A DNA stretch of 64,000 nucleotides from Paraburkholderia eburnea (GTDB lineage: Bacteria; Pseudomonadota; Gammaproteobacteria; Burkholderiales; Burkholderiaceae): positions 1-64,000 of the forward strand of contig NZ_PQGA01000028.1 of the NCBI RefSeq assembly GCF_002917095.1, read 5' to 3'. The translations under genes and the position numbers were made by a program. Positions within the stretch are counted from its first letter, which is position 1, and every line of letters begins with the position of its first letter. The notes under the pieces were generated by a model. That model did no database searches. It had not been told where the DNA came from and worked only from the letters and a program-made list of their open reading frames with translations. Of this stretch, positions 9,093-18,080 are shown piece by piece.

Positions 9093-9722
9093 ATGCCCGA
9101 TCTCCCCGCCGCCATCCCTGCCTCCGACATCACCGGCCTCGTGCTCGCGGGCGGGCGCGGCCAGCGCATGGGCGGCGCCGACAAGGGCTTGCAGACCTTG
9201 CATGGCCAGCCGCTCGCCGCCCACGTGCTTGCGCGTCTCGCGCCGCAGGTCGGCACGATCGCCATCAGCGCGAACCGTAACCACGAGATCTACGCGACGC
9301 TCGGCGCGCCCTGGCAGGCGCGCGTGCTCGCCGATACCCTGCCCGACTATCCCGGCCCGCTCGCGGGCCTGCTCGCCGGACTGCGCGCCGCGCGCACCGA
9401 ATGGCTGCTGAGCGCGCCCTGCGATTCACCGTGGCTGCCCGCCGACCTCGGCGCCCGTCTGGCCGAAGCGTCGCGCGCGCGGGGCGTCGCCATCGCCACG
9501 GCAACGACCACGAACGCCGCGGGCGAAGTCAGCCTGCATCCTGTCTTCGCGCTGCTGCACACCTCGCTTGCCGACGACCTCGCAGCCTTTCTGGACGCGG
9601 GCGAGCGCAAGGTGCGCGCGTGGTACGCGCGCCACACGGCGGCCGAAGTGAGCTTTGCCGACGAACGTGCGTTTTACAATGTCAACTCCCTGCAGGAACT
9701 CGCCGACCTCGACCGTGCCTGA
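9093..9722 (+). CDS. mobA: Molybdenum cofactor guanylyltransferase MobA
   Basis: Attaches GMP to molybdopterin to form the guanine dinucleotide cofactor used by DMSO reductase family enzymes. The 209-residue protein carries the nucleotidyltransferase signature LVLAGGRGQRMGGADKGL close to the N-terminus, then PLAGLLAGLRAA and the metal-binding APCDSPWLP. It lies 62 bases after moaA and 118 bases before moeA on the same strand, which supports a role in the same pathway. Confidence 0.93.
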   Translation: MPDLPAAIPASDITGLVLAGGRGQRMGGADKGLQTLHGQPLAAHVLARLAPQVGTIAISANRNHEIYATLGAPWQARVLADTLPDYPGPLAGLLAGLRAARTEWLLSAPCDSPWLPADLGARLAEASRARGVAIATATTTNAAGEVSLHPVFALLHTSLADDLAAFLDAGERKVRAWYARHTAAEVSFADERAFYNVNSLQELADLDRA

Positions 9723-9840
9723 CGGGCACGGCCGACCGCCGCTCCATGCCCTTCGCATGGCGCCGGCCTCGGGCACCTCACCAGGATGATCGCCGCAGCG
9801 CTTTTGCCAAATGCGTGCGGATGCGACGCTTCGCCACCCC

Positions 9841-11166
9841 ATGACCACGCCTAACACTTTCTCCGCGAGCGCCGGAAGCCTCACCCAGTTCGATCCTCAA
9901 GCCTTGCCCGTCAGCGCCGCCCAGGCCATCGTGCTGGAATGGGTCACGCCGCTCGCGCAAAGCGAACGCGTGCCGCTGCGCGACGCCCTCGCGCGCGTGC
10001 TCGCCACCGACGTGATCTCGCCGATCGACGTGCCCGCGCACGACAATTCGGCGATGGACGGCTACGCGTTCGACGGCGCCGCGCTCGCGCGGCACGCTGG
10101 CACGCTCACGTTGACGGTCGCCGGCAAGGCCTTCGCGGGCCACCCGTTCATGGGCACGGTGCCGGCGGGTGCTTGCGTGCGCATCATGACCGGCGCGCCG
10201 ATGCCCGCGGGTTGCGACACCGTCGTGCCGCAGGAGGGCGTCGCCGCGCAGGCGGCCGATTCCAGCGACGGCACCGCCACGATCACCTTCCCCGCCGACG
10301 CGCTCGCGCCCGGCGCGAATCGCCGCCGTCAGGGCGAAGACCTCGCGCGCGGCGGCGTGGCGCTGCGTGCCGGCCGCGTGCTGCGCGCCAGCGACATCGG
10401 CTTGATGGCCTCGCTGGGTCTGGTCGATGTCGAGGTGAAGCGGCGGCTGCGCGTGGCCTATTTCTCGACCGGCGACGAACTGCGCTCGCCCGGTCAGCCG
10501 CTCGATGCCGGCTGCATTTACGACAGCAACCGCTACACGCTCGGCGCGATGCTGCGGCGCCTGGACGTCGAGCCGATCGATCTGGGCCGCGTGCGCGACG
10601 ATCCCGAGGCGCTCGCCGCCACGCTGCGTCAGGCCGCCGAAAGCGCCGACGTGGTGCTGACCTCGGGCGGCGTCTCGGTCGGCGAAGCCGATTTCACGCG
10701 CACCCAGTTGCAGACGCTCGGCGACGTGGCCTTCTGGGGCCTGGCGATGCGTCCGGGCCGCCCGCTCGCGTTCGGCCGCATCTGGTCGGGCGGCCGTGCG
10801 GGCGTGGGCCGCGCGGCGCTGCTGTTCGGCCTGCCGGGCAATCCGGTCGCCACCATGGTCAGCTTTTATCAGATCGTGCGCCCCGCGCTGATTGCGATGT
10901 CGGGCGCGACGCCGCAGCCCGTGCCGCTGATTCCCGCGCGCTGCGACGCGCCGATCCGCAAGCGCGCGGGCCGCACCGAATTCCAGCGCGGCATCGCCGA
11001 ACGCGACGCGCGGGGCCAATGGCGCGTCACGCCGACCGGATCGCAAAGTTCCGGTGCGCTGAGCACCATGAGCGAGGCGAACTGCTTTATCGTGCTCGCC
11101 CATGAGGCCGCCGATCTCGATGCGGGCGACACCGTCGACGTCATGCTCTTCGACGGACTCGTCTGA
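9841..11166 (+). CDS. moeA: Molybdopterin molybdenumtransferase MoeA
   Basis: Inserts molybdenum into adenylated molybdopterin. The 441-residue protein shows the MoeA N-terminal domain with PAHDNSAMDGYAF, the molybdopterin-binding domain with FSTGDELRSPG, YDSNRYTL and LTSGGVSVGEADF, and LPGNPVATMVSF before the C-terminal beta domain. An in-frame ATG 30 bases upstream exists, but MTTPNTF at 9841 is the natural start. It is the third gene of the moaA-mobA-moeA cluster; the Mog partner lies separately at 54445. Confidence 0.94.
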   Translation: MTTPNTFSASAGSLTQFDPQALPVSAAQAIVLEWVTPLAQSERVPLRDALARVLATDVISPIDVPAHDNSAMDGYAFDGAALARHAGTLTLTVAGKAFAGHPFMGTVPAGACVRIMTGAPMPAGCDTVVPQEGVAAQAADSSDGTATITFPADALAPGANRRRQGEDLARGGVALRAGRVLRASDIGLMASLGLVDVEVKRRLRVAYFSTGDELRSPGQPLDAGCIYDSNRYTLGAMLRRLDVEPIDLGRVRDDPEALAATLRQAAESADVVLTSGGVSVGEADFTRTQLQTLGDVAFWGLAMRPGRPLAFGRIWSGGRAGVGRAALLFGLPGNPVATMVSFYQIVRPALIAMSGATPQPVPLIPARCDAPIRKRAGRTEFQRGIAERDARGQWRVTPTGSQSSGALSTMSEANCFIVLAHEAADLDAGDTVDVMLFDGLV

Positions 11167-11267
11167 CGCACCACCCGCACCGCCATTAACCAGCCGCCTA
11201 TCCGTTTTTACCCGTCAACGCTCAACCCACATCGCGCTACGTCCACTCGACCTACGGACCGACTCAC

Positions 11268-11543
11268 ATGAAAAAACAGATCTCGTTCATTGCCGCGGGG
11301 CAAACCGCCAAGGCGCTCATCCTCGTGTACCTCACCTTCAGCGTGCCCGTGGTGTTGCTCGTCGCCGTGGTCGCGTTCTTCCGCTACGGCACCTTCGAAC
11401 TCGGCACCGTGTTCAGCGCGCTGATCCTCAACGCGATCGTCGGTTTCGTGCTGTTGTGGATCGCCTGCCATCTGTACAACTGGGTCGCCTCGCGTTTCGG
11501 CGGCATCGAGATTCATCTCTCAGACGTTCCAGAGGAAGCGTGA
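11268..11543 (+). CDS. Small two-helix membrane protein of unknown function
   Basis: The 91-residue product has two hydrophobic stretches, at about residues 15-37 and 49-67, joined by a short loop, and an acidic C-terminal tail (SDVPEEA). I do not recognise a named family. Its stop codon overlaps the start of the following acetyltransferase (TGATG), so the two are probably made together. Codon use matches the neighbours. Conservation next to moeA in related species would be the main clue to function. Confidence 0.75.
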   Translation: MKKQISFIAAGQTAKALILVYLTFSVPVVLLVAVVAFFRYGTFELGTVFSALILNAIVGFVLLWIACHLYNWVASRFGGIEIHLSDVPEEA

Positions 11544-12040
11544 TGGCCGCCACGATCCGCGCAGCCACGCCCGCCGATGTCGGCGCGATTCACGCGCTGA
11601 TGTACGAACTCGCCGAATTCGAAAAGCTCACGCATCTCTTCACCGGCACGCCCGAACTGCTCGCCGACGCGCTGTTCGGCGCGCATCCCGCCGCCGAAGC
11701 GCTGGTCGCCGAAGACGCGGGCCAGATCGTCGGCTATGCGGTGTTCTTCCACAACTACTCGACCTTTCTCGGGCGGCGCGGGCTTTATCTCGAAGACCTC
11801 TACGTGCAGCCGACGCAGCGCGGCACGGGCCTTGGCACCGCCATGCTGCGCGCGCTCGCGGCCATCGCCGTCGAGCGCAACTGCGCGCGCTTCGAATGGA
11901 GCGTGCTCGACTGGAACGAACCTGCGATCCGCTTCTACGAGAAGATGGGCGCGACCGTGTATTCCGACTGGCGCATCGTGCGCGTGACGGGCGACGCGCT
12001 CGACAAGCTCGCGGCGCCGGTCGAACCGGTGATCGGCTAA
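11543..12040 (+). CDS. GNAT family N-acetyltransferase
   Basis: Acetyl-CoA dependent N-acetyltransferase of 165 residues. The GNAT fold is visible: IRAATPADVGAIHALMYELAEFEKL at the N-terminus in short conserved segments, LYLEDLYVQPTQRGTGLGTAMLRAL as the acetyl-CoA pyrophosphate loop (Q/R-x2-G-x-G/A), and WNEPAIRFYEKMGA as motif B. The EFEKL and LYLEDLYV segments resemble diamine (spermidine/spermine-like) N-acetyltransferases, but the substrate is not certain. The start overlaps the preceding small membrane protein stop by one base. Confidence 0.88.
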   Translation: MAATIRAATPADVGAIHALMYELAEFEKLTHLFTGTPELLADALFGAHPAAEALVAEDAGQIVGYAVFFHNYSTFLGRRGLYLEDLYVQPTQRGTGLGTAMLRALAAIAVERNCARFEWSVLDWNEPAIRFYEKMGATVYSDWRIVRVTGDALDKLAAPVEPVIG

Positions 12041-12058
12041 ACGACGTAGCTCGAAAAA

Positions 12059-12088
12059 AGGGCCGTCCGCAGTGATGCGGACGGCCCT
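12059..12088. terminator. Bidirectional terminator between GNAT gene and rmuC
   Basis: A 12-bp stem (arms around GGGCCGTCCGC, 12059-12070 and 12077-12088) with a 6-base loop sits between convergent genes. The minus strand has a run of T (opposite GAAAAAAG at 12053-12060), so it best serves rmuC; the plus strand has CTTTG. Confidence 0.8.
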
Positions 12089-12114
12089 TTGCATTGGAAT
12101 GCGAGCGCGCAGCG

Positions 12115-13620
12115 CTACTCGTCGACATTGCCCAGCGCATCGCCGAGCAGATTCGAGGCGTCCTCGCCCGGCAGCGCCTCCACGTCGCGCAGCTTGCGGT
12201 TCATCGCGCGCGTGCGCACTTCGGCGGCTTCGATCGAGCGCGTCACCGTTTCCAGTTGCGTCTTCGTGCGCGCCAGCACGTCGCCGAACTTGCCGAACTC
12301 CGTCTTGACCGCCCCGAGCACCTGCCAGACTTCGCTCGAACGCTTTTCGATGGCGAGCGTGCGAAAGCCCATTTGCAGACTGTTGAGCAAGGCCGTGAGC
12401 GTGGTCGGTCCGGCGATGGTCACGCGGAAATCGCGTTGCAGCTGATCGGTGAGTCCAGGACGGCGCAGGATCTCGGCATACAGTCCTTCGGTCGGCAGGA
12501 ACAGCAGCGCGAAATCGGTCGTGTGCGGGGGCGCCACGTATTTCTCGGCGATGGCGCGAGCCTCGGCGCGCACGCGGGCTTCGAGCGCACGCCCGGCTTC
12601 CTCGATGCCCGCCAGATCGGCACGTTCCTGCGCATCGACGAGCCGCTCGTAGTCCTCGCGCGGAAACTTGGCGTCCACGGGCAGCCACACCGGCGCGCTG
12701 TCCGTGTCATTCGCCCCCGCCTTGATGCCGCGCCCCGGCAGGCGAATCGCGAACTCCACGCGCTCGCTGCGGCCCGGCACGGTCGCCACGTTCTTCGCGT
12801 ACTGCTCGGGCGTGAGCATCTGTTCGAGCAGCGCTTCGAGTTGCACTTCGCCCCAGGTGCCGCGCGTCTTCACGTTGGTCAGCACCTTCTTCAGATCGCC
12901 GACGCCCGCCGCCAGCGTCTGCATCTCGCCGAGCCCCCGATGCACCTGCTCCAGGCGGTCGGAGACCAGCTTGAACGACTCGCCCAGACGCTGCTCCAGC
13001 GTCGCGTGCAGTTTTTCGTCGACCGTGCGGCGCATCTCTTCGAGCTTGGCCGCGTTGTTCGCCTCGATGTCCTTCAGGCGCTGTTCGAGCGTCGCGCGCA
13101 CCTCGGTCAAACGGCGGTCGTTGGACTCGATCAGTTGCGCGACCTGCTGGCCTAGCAAAGTGCCGAAGTGACGCAGCGCGGCGCCCTGCTCGTCGCGCGC
13201 CTGCTGCGCCTGCAACTGCTGGCTCTGGCGCACGGCGTCGAGTTGCTGCGCGTTGGTTTCGGTGAGCTTCGCGAGCTGCTGCGCAAAGCTGTCGAGCTGG
13301 CTGTTCTGCACGGTCGCGATGCTCGTGAGATGCGCCGCGAGCGCCTGCTGCACCTGCGCAAAGCCGCCGCCGAACTCGCTGCGCGACGCCTGCGCCGTGC
13401 GTGCGATCTCATTGCGCAGTTCGCGCTCGATGCGCTCGGCCGCGCGCGCCTGCGTTTCGCTCGCGCCGGCCATGCGGTCGCTAAGCTGATCGAGCGCGTC
13501 GAGCATCGCGACCTCATGACCGTGCGCGCCCTGACGCGCGCGCAACAACGCGACGATCGCCACGGCCAGCGCGATTGCCATTAGCAGCAGGGCGAGCGCC
13601 ATCAACGACTCGACGCTCAT
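12115..13620 (-). CDS. rmuC: DNA recombination protein RmuC
   Basis: RmuC family protein with a predicted PD-(D/E)XK nuclease-like core, linked in E. coli to limiting inversions at short repeats. The product has 501 residues: one N-terminal membrane segment (about 5-27), a long coiled coil rich in Gln, Glu and Ala (about 40-220), and the RmuC domain with RGTWGEVQLEALLEQML, FAIRLPG, DAKFPREDYERL and FLPTEGLYAEI. The ATG at 13620 overlaps the stop of the upstream dehydrogenase (ATGA), indicating cotranscription. Confidence 0.93.
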   Translation of the reverse strand: MSVESLMALALLLMAIALAVAIVALLRARQGAHGHEVAMLDALDQLSDRMAGASETQARAAERIERELRNEIARTAQASRSEFGGGFAQVQQALAAHLTSIATVQNSQLDSFAQQLAKLTETNAQQLDAVRQSQQLQAQQARDEQGAALRHFGTLLGQQVAQLIESNDRRLTEVRATLEQRLKDIEANNAAKLEEMRRTVDEKLHATLEQRLGESFKLVSDRLEQVHRGLGEMQTLAAGVGDLKKVLTNVKTRGTWGEVQLEALLEQMLTPEQYAKNVATVPGRSERVEFAIRLPGRGIKAGANDTDSAPVWLPVDAKFPREDYERLVDAQERADLAGIEEAGRALEARVRAEARAIAEKYVAPPHTTDFALLFLPTEGLYAEILRRPGLTDQLQRDFRVTIAGPTTLTALLNSLQMGFRTLAIEKRSSEVWQVLGAVKTEFGKFGDVLARTKTQLETVTRSIEAAEVRTRAMNRKLRDVEALPGEDASNLLGDALGNVDE

Positions 13621-14606
13621 GAACGGGCTTTCCCCAGCACGCCGGGATTGACCGGATTGGGCGGCTGGCCCGCGCGCGGGCCTTCTCCCAACGCGGCGAT
13701 CAGGTTGTCGGCCGCGAGATTGGCCATCGCGCGGCGCGTGCCTTCGCTCGCGCTCGCGATGTGCGGCGTGAGGACCACGTTGTCCACTTCGAGCAGCGCC
13801 GGATGCACGGCAGGCTCGCCCTCGAACACGTCGAGCCCCGCCGCGGCGATGCGGCGCGTGCGCAGCGCCTCGGCCAGCGCCGCGTCGTCGACGATGCCGC
13901 CGCGCGCGATGTTGGTGAGCGTGGCCGTGGGCTTCATCAGCGCGAATTCCGCCGCGCCGATCGTATGGTGGTTCTCCGGCGTGTACGGCAGCACCAGCAC
14001 GATATGGTCGGCCTGCTTGAGCAGATCCGCCTTGGAGCAGTATTCGGCGTTCAGTTCGCGCTCGATCTCGGGCGCGACGCGCGAACGGTTGTGATAGATC
14101 ACGCGCATGTTGAAACCGCGCGCGCGCCGCGCCAGCGCCTGGCCGATGCGGCCCATGCCGATCACGCCGAGCGTCGCGCCGTGGATGTCGGCGCCGAGGA
14201 ACATGTCGAACGACCACTTCTGCCACTTGCCCGCGCGCAGATAGTGCTCCGATTCGGTGATGCGGCGCGCGGCCGCCATCATCAGCGCCCAGCCGAAATC
14301 GGCCGTGGTTTCGTTGAGCACGTCCGGCGTGTTGGTGCCGAGCACGTTGGCGGCGTTGAAGGCCGCCATGTCGAAATTGTTGTAGCCCACCGCCATGTTC
14401 GACACCACGCGCAGACGCGGCGCGGCCGCCAGCACGGCGGCATCGATCGGCTCGCCCATGGTGAGCGCGCCGTCCTTGTCGGCGAGCCGCGCCTTGAGCG
14501 CGTCGGCGGACAGCATCTCGCCGTTGTTCCAGTCAACATCGAAGTACTGCTTGAGCCGGTCGATCACATCCGGAAAGATCGGGCGCGCCACGAGAATTTT
14601 TTGCAT
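13617..14606 (-). CDS. D-2-hydroxyacid dehydrogenase (glyoxylate/hydroxypyruvate reductase type)
   Basis: NAD(P)-dependent reductase of 329 residues. The Rossmann fingerprint is GVIGMGRIGQALARRARGF; the catalytic Arg, Glu and His lie in NIARGGIVDD, FEGEP and LTPHIASAS. The length and the N-terminus MQKILVARPIFPDV resemble the GhrB/glyoxylate reductase branch rather than PGDH, which has extra domains. GGAGA precedes the ATG at 14606 at good spacing. It is the first gene of a pair with rmuC. Confidence 0.9.
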   Translation of the reverse strand: MQKILVARPIFPDVIDRLKQYFDVDWNNGEMLSADALKARLADKDGALTMGEPIDAAVLAAAPRLRVVSNMAVGYNNFDMAAFNAANVLGTNTPDVLNETTADFGWALMMAAARRITESEHYLRAGKWQKWSFDMFLGADIHGATLGVIGMGRIGQALARRARGFNMRVIYHNRSRVAPEIERELNAEYCSKADLLKQADHIVLVLPYTPENHHTIGAAEFALMKPTATLTNIARGGIVDDAALAEALRTRRIAAAGLDVFEGEPAVHPALLEVDNVVLTPHIASASEGTRRAMANLAADNLIAALGEGPRAGQPPNPVNPGVLGKARS

Positions 14607-14670
14607 CGTTGCTCTCCACACTGCTGGGGTTGAATCGCTGACCTGGACGACATTGTCGCCCGGCGCGCGC

Positions 14671-16095
14671 CTAGACGAAGAACAGCCAGGTCGCCACGGC
14701 GAACACGGGTGTCAGCACCACGCACGACCAGCCAAGATAGCCGAAGAAACCCGGCATACGCACGCCGCGCTGCTGCGCGATGGCCTTGACCATGAAGTTC
14801 GGCGCGTTGCCGATATAGCTCATCGCGCCCATCCACACGGCGCCCGCCGAGATCGCCGCGAGCGTGCGCGCGCCGCTCGTCATGAGCGTGGGCGCGTCGC
14901 CGCCCGCGAGATTGAAAAAGACGAGCCAGGTCGGCGCATTGTCGAGGAACGACGAAAGCAGGCCCGTCGCCCAGAAGTAGAGCGCGTCGTTGGGGCGGCC
15001 GGGCGCCGCGTTCACGACCTGGATCAACGCGGCGAACGCGCCTTGCTCGCCCGCGCGCAGCATCGCGATGACCGGCGTGATCGTCACGAAGATGCCCGCG
15101 AAGAGCTTCGCGACTTCGGCGATGGGCGTCCAGTCGAAACCGTTGTCGGCGCGCGCCGTGCGCGAGGTGCAGAACAGCGAGAGCGCCGCCAGCACGACGA
15201 GGCCCGCGTCGCGCACCAGGTTCTGCAATTGCAGCCGTGCGCCCGGCAGATCGATGCCGATGCCCGGCTTCCAGACGCCGCTCATCAGCACGAGCGCGAT
15301 CACGCCGGCGAGCAGCACGAAGTTGAACTTGCCGCCGATCACGATGCGCCCGGTGTCGGGCGTCGGATCGAGCGCGGCCGCGCGTGCCTCGCCTTCGCGA
15401 CGGAAGTACCACGAATCGAGCAGCCAGAACGCGGCGAGCAGCACGGCGCAGACGAACAGCATCGGCACGGCGAGATGCTGCGTAGTCCAGAAGAAACTCA
15501 CGCCATTGAGAAAGCCGAGAAACAACGGCGGATCGCCGAGCGGCGTGAGCGAGCCGCCCGCGTTCGCGACGAGGAAGATAAAGAACACTACGACGTGAGC
15601 GTTGTGGCGGCGATTGTCGTTGGCGCGCAGGAGCGGGCGAATCAGCAGCATGGCCGCGCCGGTCGTGCCCATCACGCTCGCGAGCACGGTGCCCAGCAAC
15701 AGGATCGTCGTATTGGTGCGCGGCGAGCCGTGCAGATTGCCGTAGATGCAGATGCCGCCCGCGATCGTATAGAGCGCGCCGAGCAGCACGATAAACGGCA
15801 CATATTCGTCGATCAGCGCATGCACGAAGAGCGGATACGTGGCCGATACCCCGTGCGTCGCGGCGAACGGCAACAGGAACGCGAGTGCCCAGAACGCCGA
15901 AATCTTGCCGAAATGACGATGCCAGAAGCTGGCCGCGAACATCGGGAAGAGCGCGATCGACAGCAGCATGAGCGCGAACGGCAGGCTCCAGGTCGCGCAA
16001 AGCGTCGCGCCGTCCACGCTGGCCGCGTGGGCACACGGCGCCGCGCAGGCCGCGAGCGCCGCGCCGCAGCCTTTCAGGATGTGTCGGAACGTCAC
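14671..16095 (-). CDS. NhaD-type sodium:proton antiporter
   Basis: Ion transporter (IT) superfamily membrane protein of 474 residues with about 11-12 hydrophobic segments after a signal-like N-terminus ending in AHAA. The segments GNLHGSPRTNTTILLLGTVLASVMGTTGA (quoted in parts: TNTTILLLG, SVMGTTGA), NAGGSLTPLGDPPLFLGF and SYIGNAPNFMVKAIA are typical of NhaD antiporters, with TGA and GDPP/GNAPN hairpins. The start is GTG, since no ATG is available at the natural N-terminus. It begins 3 bases after the lutC stop, and in the same reading frame, so the two genes are coupled. Confidence 0.85.
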   Translation of the reverse strand: MTFRHILKGCGAALAACAAPCAHAASVDGATLCATWSLPFALMLLSIALFPMFAASFWHRHFGKISAFWALAFLLPFAATHGVSATYPLFVHALIDEYVPFIVLLGALYTIAGGICIYGNLHGSPRTNTTILLLGTVLASVMGTTGAAMLLIRPLLRANDNRRHNAHVVVFFIFLVANAGGSLTPLGDPPLFLGFLNGVSFFWTTQHLAVPMLFVCAVLLAAFWLLDSWYFRREGEARAAALDPTPDTGRIVIGGKFNFVLLAGVIALVLMSGVWKPGIGIDLPGARLQLQNLVRDAGLVVLAALSLFCTSRTARADNGFDWTPIAEVAKLFAGIFVTITPVIAMLRAGEQGAFAALIQVVNAAPGRPNDALYFWATGLLSSFLDNAPTWLVFFNLAGGDAPTLMTSGARTLAAISAGAVWMGAMSYIGNAPNFMVKAIAQQRGVRMPGFFGYLGWSCVVLTPVFAVATWLFFV

Positions 16096-16098
16096 GCG

Positions 16099-16770
16099 TC
16101 ACGCGCCATGCACGACGATGACGTGGACGCGATACGGCCCGTGCGCGCCAAGCACGATGGTTTGTTCGATATCGCCCGTGCGCGACGGCCCCGACACGAA
16201 GTTCACCGCGCGCGGCAGCTCGCCGCGTTCGGCGCGCATGAGCGCGAAGGCGTCCTCGTGACCCGCGACGATGCGCGATGCGCTCACCACGGCAATATGC
16301 GTCTCGGGCAGCAAGGCACCGGAGGCCCACGTTTGCGGGCCTGACAGCAGCACCAGCGTGCCGGTCTCGGCAGTCGCGCAAAAGCAGCCGGTCAGGCCGA
16401 CGAGATCGCGATCCTCGGGTTTGCGAAACGCGACGCTCAAGCCTGCCGCCGCCCAGTCGAACGATTCGAGCGTCTGCCAGGCGACGGCCTGCGTCGGCAG
16501 TTCGAGCGAAGCGAGATAACGCGCCGCGGCGGCAGGCACGTCCGCCAGTTGCGCGACTTCATCGACGGTGCTGGCCATGGTCCGGGCCTGCTCGACGAAG
16601 CGCGCGACGAGATCGCCTTCGAGCGGCGGGCGCGGACCTTGCGGATGACGCGCGAGGTAGTCGGCGACGGCTTCGCGCTCGTGCGGCGTGGGCATGGGCG
16701 ACGTCACGGCGCGGCCCTGGGCCGCGCGAATGCGCGCGAGTATGCTGCGGCGGGCGGCCGTGGTATCCAT
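16099..16770 (-). CDS. lutC: LutC/YkgG (LUD domain) protein
   Basis: LUD-domain protein of 223 residues, related to LutC of the LutABC L-lactate oxidation complex. Visible family features are the N-terminal helix with RRSILARIRAA, the FVEQARTMAST region, LTGCFCATAETGTLVL and the C-terminal GPSRTGDIEQTIVLGAHGP. In lactate utilisation operons lutC follows lutA and lutB, which carry the iron-sulphur clusters; neither is adjacent here. Instead an NhaD antiporter gene follows immediately. Function here is therefore uncertain: it may act with LutAB encoded elsewhere. Confidence 0.85.
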   Translation of the reverse strand: MDTTAARRSILARIRAAQGRAVTSPMPTPHEREAVADYLARHPQGPRPPLEGDLVARFVEQARTMASTVDEVAQLADVPAAAARYLASLELPTQAVAWQTLESFDWAAAGLSVAFRKPEDRDLVGLTGCFCATAETGTLVLLSGPQTWASGALLPETHIAVVSASRIVAGHEDAFALMRAERGELPRAVNFVSGPSRTGDIEQTIVLGAHGPYRVHVIVVHGA

Positions 16771-16799
16771 GAACGTCCTCGTCGAATGAAGAAAGGCCA

Positions 16800-16838
16800 A
16801 AGAAAAAGGCGGCGCGCCGATTATACCGGCGCGCCGCC
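16800..16838 (-). terminator. Rho-independent terminator after pncB
   Basis: An 11-bp perfect stem (GGCGGCGCGCC, 16808-16818, pairing with 16828-16838) with a 9-base loop is followed on the minus strand by CTTTTTCTTT. It lies between the pncB stop and the lutC start, so pncB and lutC are probably separate transcripts. Confidence 0.85.
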
Positions 16839-16877
16839 CTGCGTTTTGCCGCCTGGCGCGTGACGAAGATGCTGCGC

Positions 16878-18080
16878 CTAGTGGGCCGCGAGTTCCTCTT
16901 CCGTCGGCTGTTCGATGCCGAACACCTGGCGCAGATAGGCCAGATACGCCTTGTCGTCGCACATGTTCTTGCCCGGCGAATCGGACAGCTTGGCGACCGG
17001 CTGGCCATTGCAGCGGACCATCTTGATGACGATCTGCAGCGGCTGATAACCGAGGTCATTGGTGAGATTGGTGCCCACGCCGAACGCAAGACGGCAGCGG
17101 TCCTTGAAGCGCTCGTAAAGACTCAGCACCTTGGGAATGTCGAGCGCGTCCGAGAAGATCATGGTCTTCGTGCGAGCATCGACACGATTGTCTTCGTAGT
17201 GCTTGAGCAGGCGCTCGCCCCAGTCGAACGGATCGCCCGAATCGTGACGCGCGCCGTCGAAGAGCTTGCAGAAGTACATGTCGAAGTCGCGCAGGAAGGC
17301 CTGCATGCCATAGACATCCGACAGCGCGATGCCGAGGTCGCCGCGATACTCCTTCGCCCACATCTCGAAGCCGTAGATCTGCGAATCGCGCAGGCGCGGC
17401 CCGAGCGCCTGGCAGGCCTGCAGATACTCGTGCGCCATGGTGCCGAGCGGCGTGAGGTTGTGCTTCATCGCGTAGTACACGTTGCTCGTGCCCGTGAACT
17501 GCTCGCCCAGATCGTCCTTGAGCGTGAGGATCACCTCTTCGTGCCAGCGCTTCGAGAAGCGGCGACGCGTGCCGTAGTCGGCGATCTTGCAGTCGGCGAA
17601 TTCGGGCCTGGCGCCTAGCAGCTCGATCTTGCGGCGCAGGCGCTCGCGGCCCTCTTCGTATTGCGGATGATGCTGCGTGTTGCGGAAATAGACTTCGTTG
17701 ACGATCGCGAGCACCGGGATCTCGAAGAGGATCGTGTGCAGCCACGGCCCCTTGATCTCGATATCGATCTCGCCATTGCCCTTGGGCGACGGCGTGACCG
17801 AAATGTACTTCTCGTTCAGATGGAAAAGCGCGAGGAAATCGACGAAATCGCCCTTCACGAAGCGCATCTTGCGCAGATACTCAAGCTCGGGGTCGGCGAA
17901 GCGCAGGCGGCAGAGCTTGGAGATTTCGCTACGGATCTCGTCGACGTAAGGCACGAGATCGACATCCGGCGTGCGGCAGCGGAAACGGTATTCCACGTTG
18001 GCCGCGGGGAAATGATGCAGCACCACCTGCATCATCGTGAATTTGTACAGATCGGTATCGAGCAGCGAAGTTATGACCAT
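16878..18080 (-). CDS. pncB: Nicotinate phosphoribosyltransferase
   Basis: Converts nicotinate and PRPP to nicotinate mononucleotide in the NAD salvage pathway. The 400-residue product begins MVITSLLDTDLYKFTMMQVVLHHFP, the family N-terminus, and contains EVYFRNTQHH, DYGTRRRFSKRWHE (with the usual autophosphorylated-type His nearby in TRRRFS), TSNVYYAMKH, DSGDPFDWGE and FGVGTNLTND. The length agrees with PncB1-type enzymes. ATG at 18080 is chosen over a TTG at 18101. No clear Shine-Dalgarno is seen. A strong terminator follows it. Confidence 0.95.
   Translation of the reverse strand: MVITSLLDTDLYKFTMMQVVLHHFPAANVEYRFRCRTPDVDLVPYVDEIRSEISKLCRLRFADPELEYLRKMRFVKGDFVDFLALFHLNEKYISVTPSPKGNGEIDIEIKGPWLHTILFEIPVLAIVNEVYFRNTQHHPQYEEGRERLRRKIELLGARPEFADCKIADYGTRRRFSKRWHEEVILTLKDDLGEQFTGTSNVYYAMKHNLTPLGTMAHEYLQACQALGPRLRDSQIYGFEMWAKEYRGDLGIALSDVYGMQAFLRDFDMYFCKLFDGARHDSGDPFDWGERLLKHYEDNRVDARTKTMIFSDALDIPKVLSLYERFKDRCRLAFGVGTNLTNDLGYQPLQIVIKMVRCNGQPVAKLSDSPGKNMCDDKAYLAYLRQVFGIEQPTEEELAAH

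Noticed and set aside
14395..16344. 649-codon open frame antisense to nhaD/lutC
   Set aside because: Composition rich in Arg, His and Glu with no family resemblance; sense genes have complete recognised proteins.
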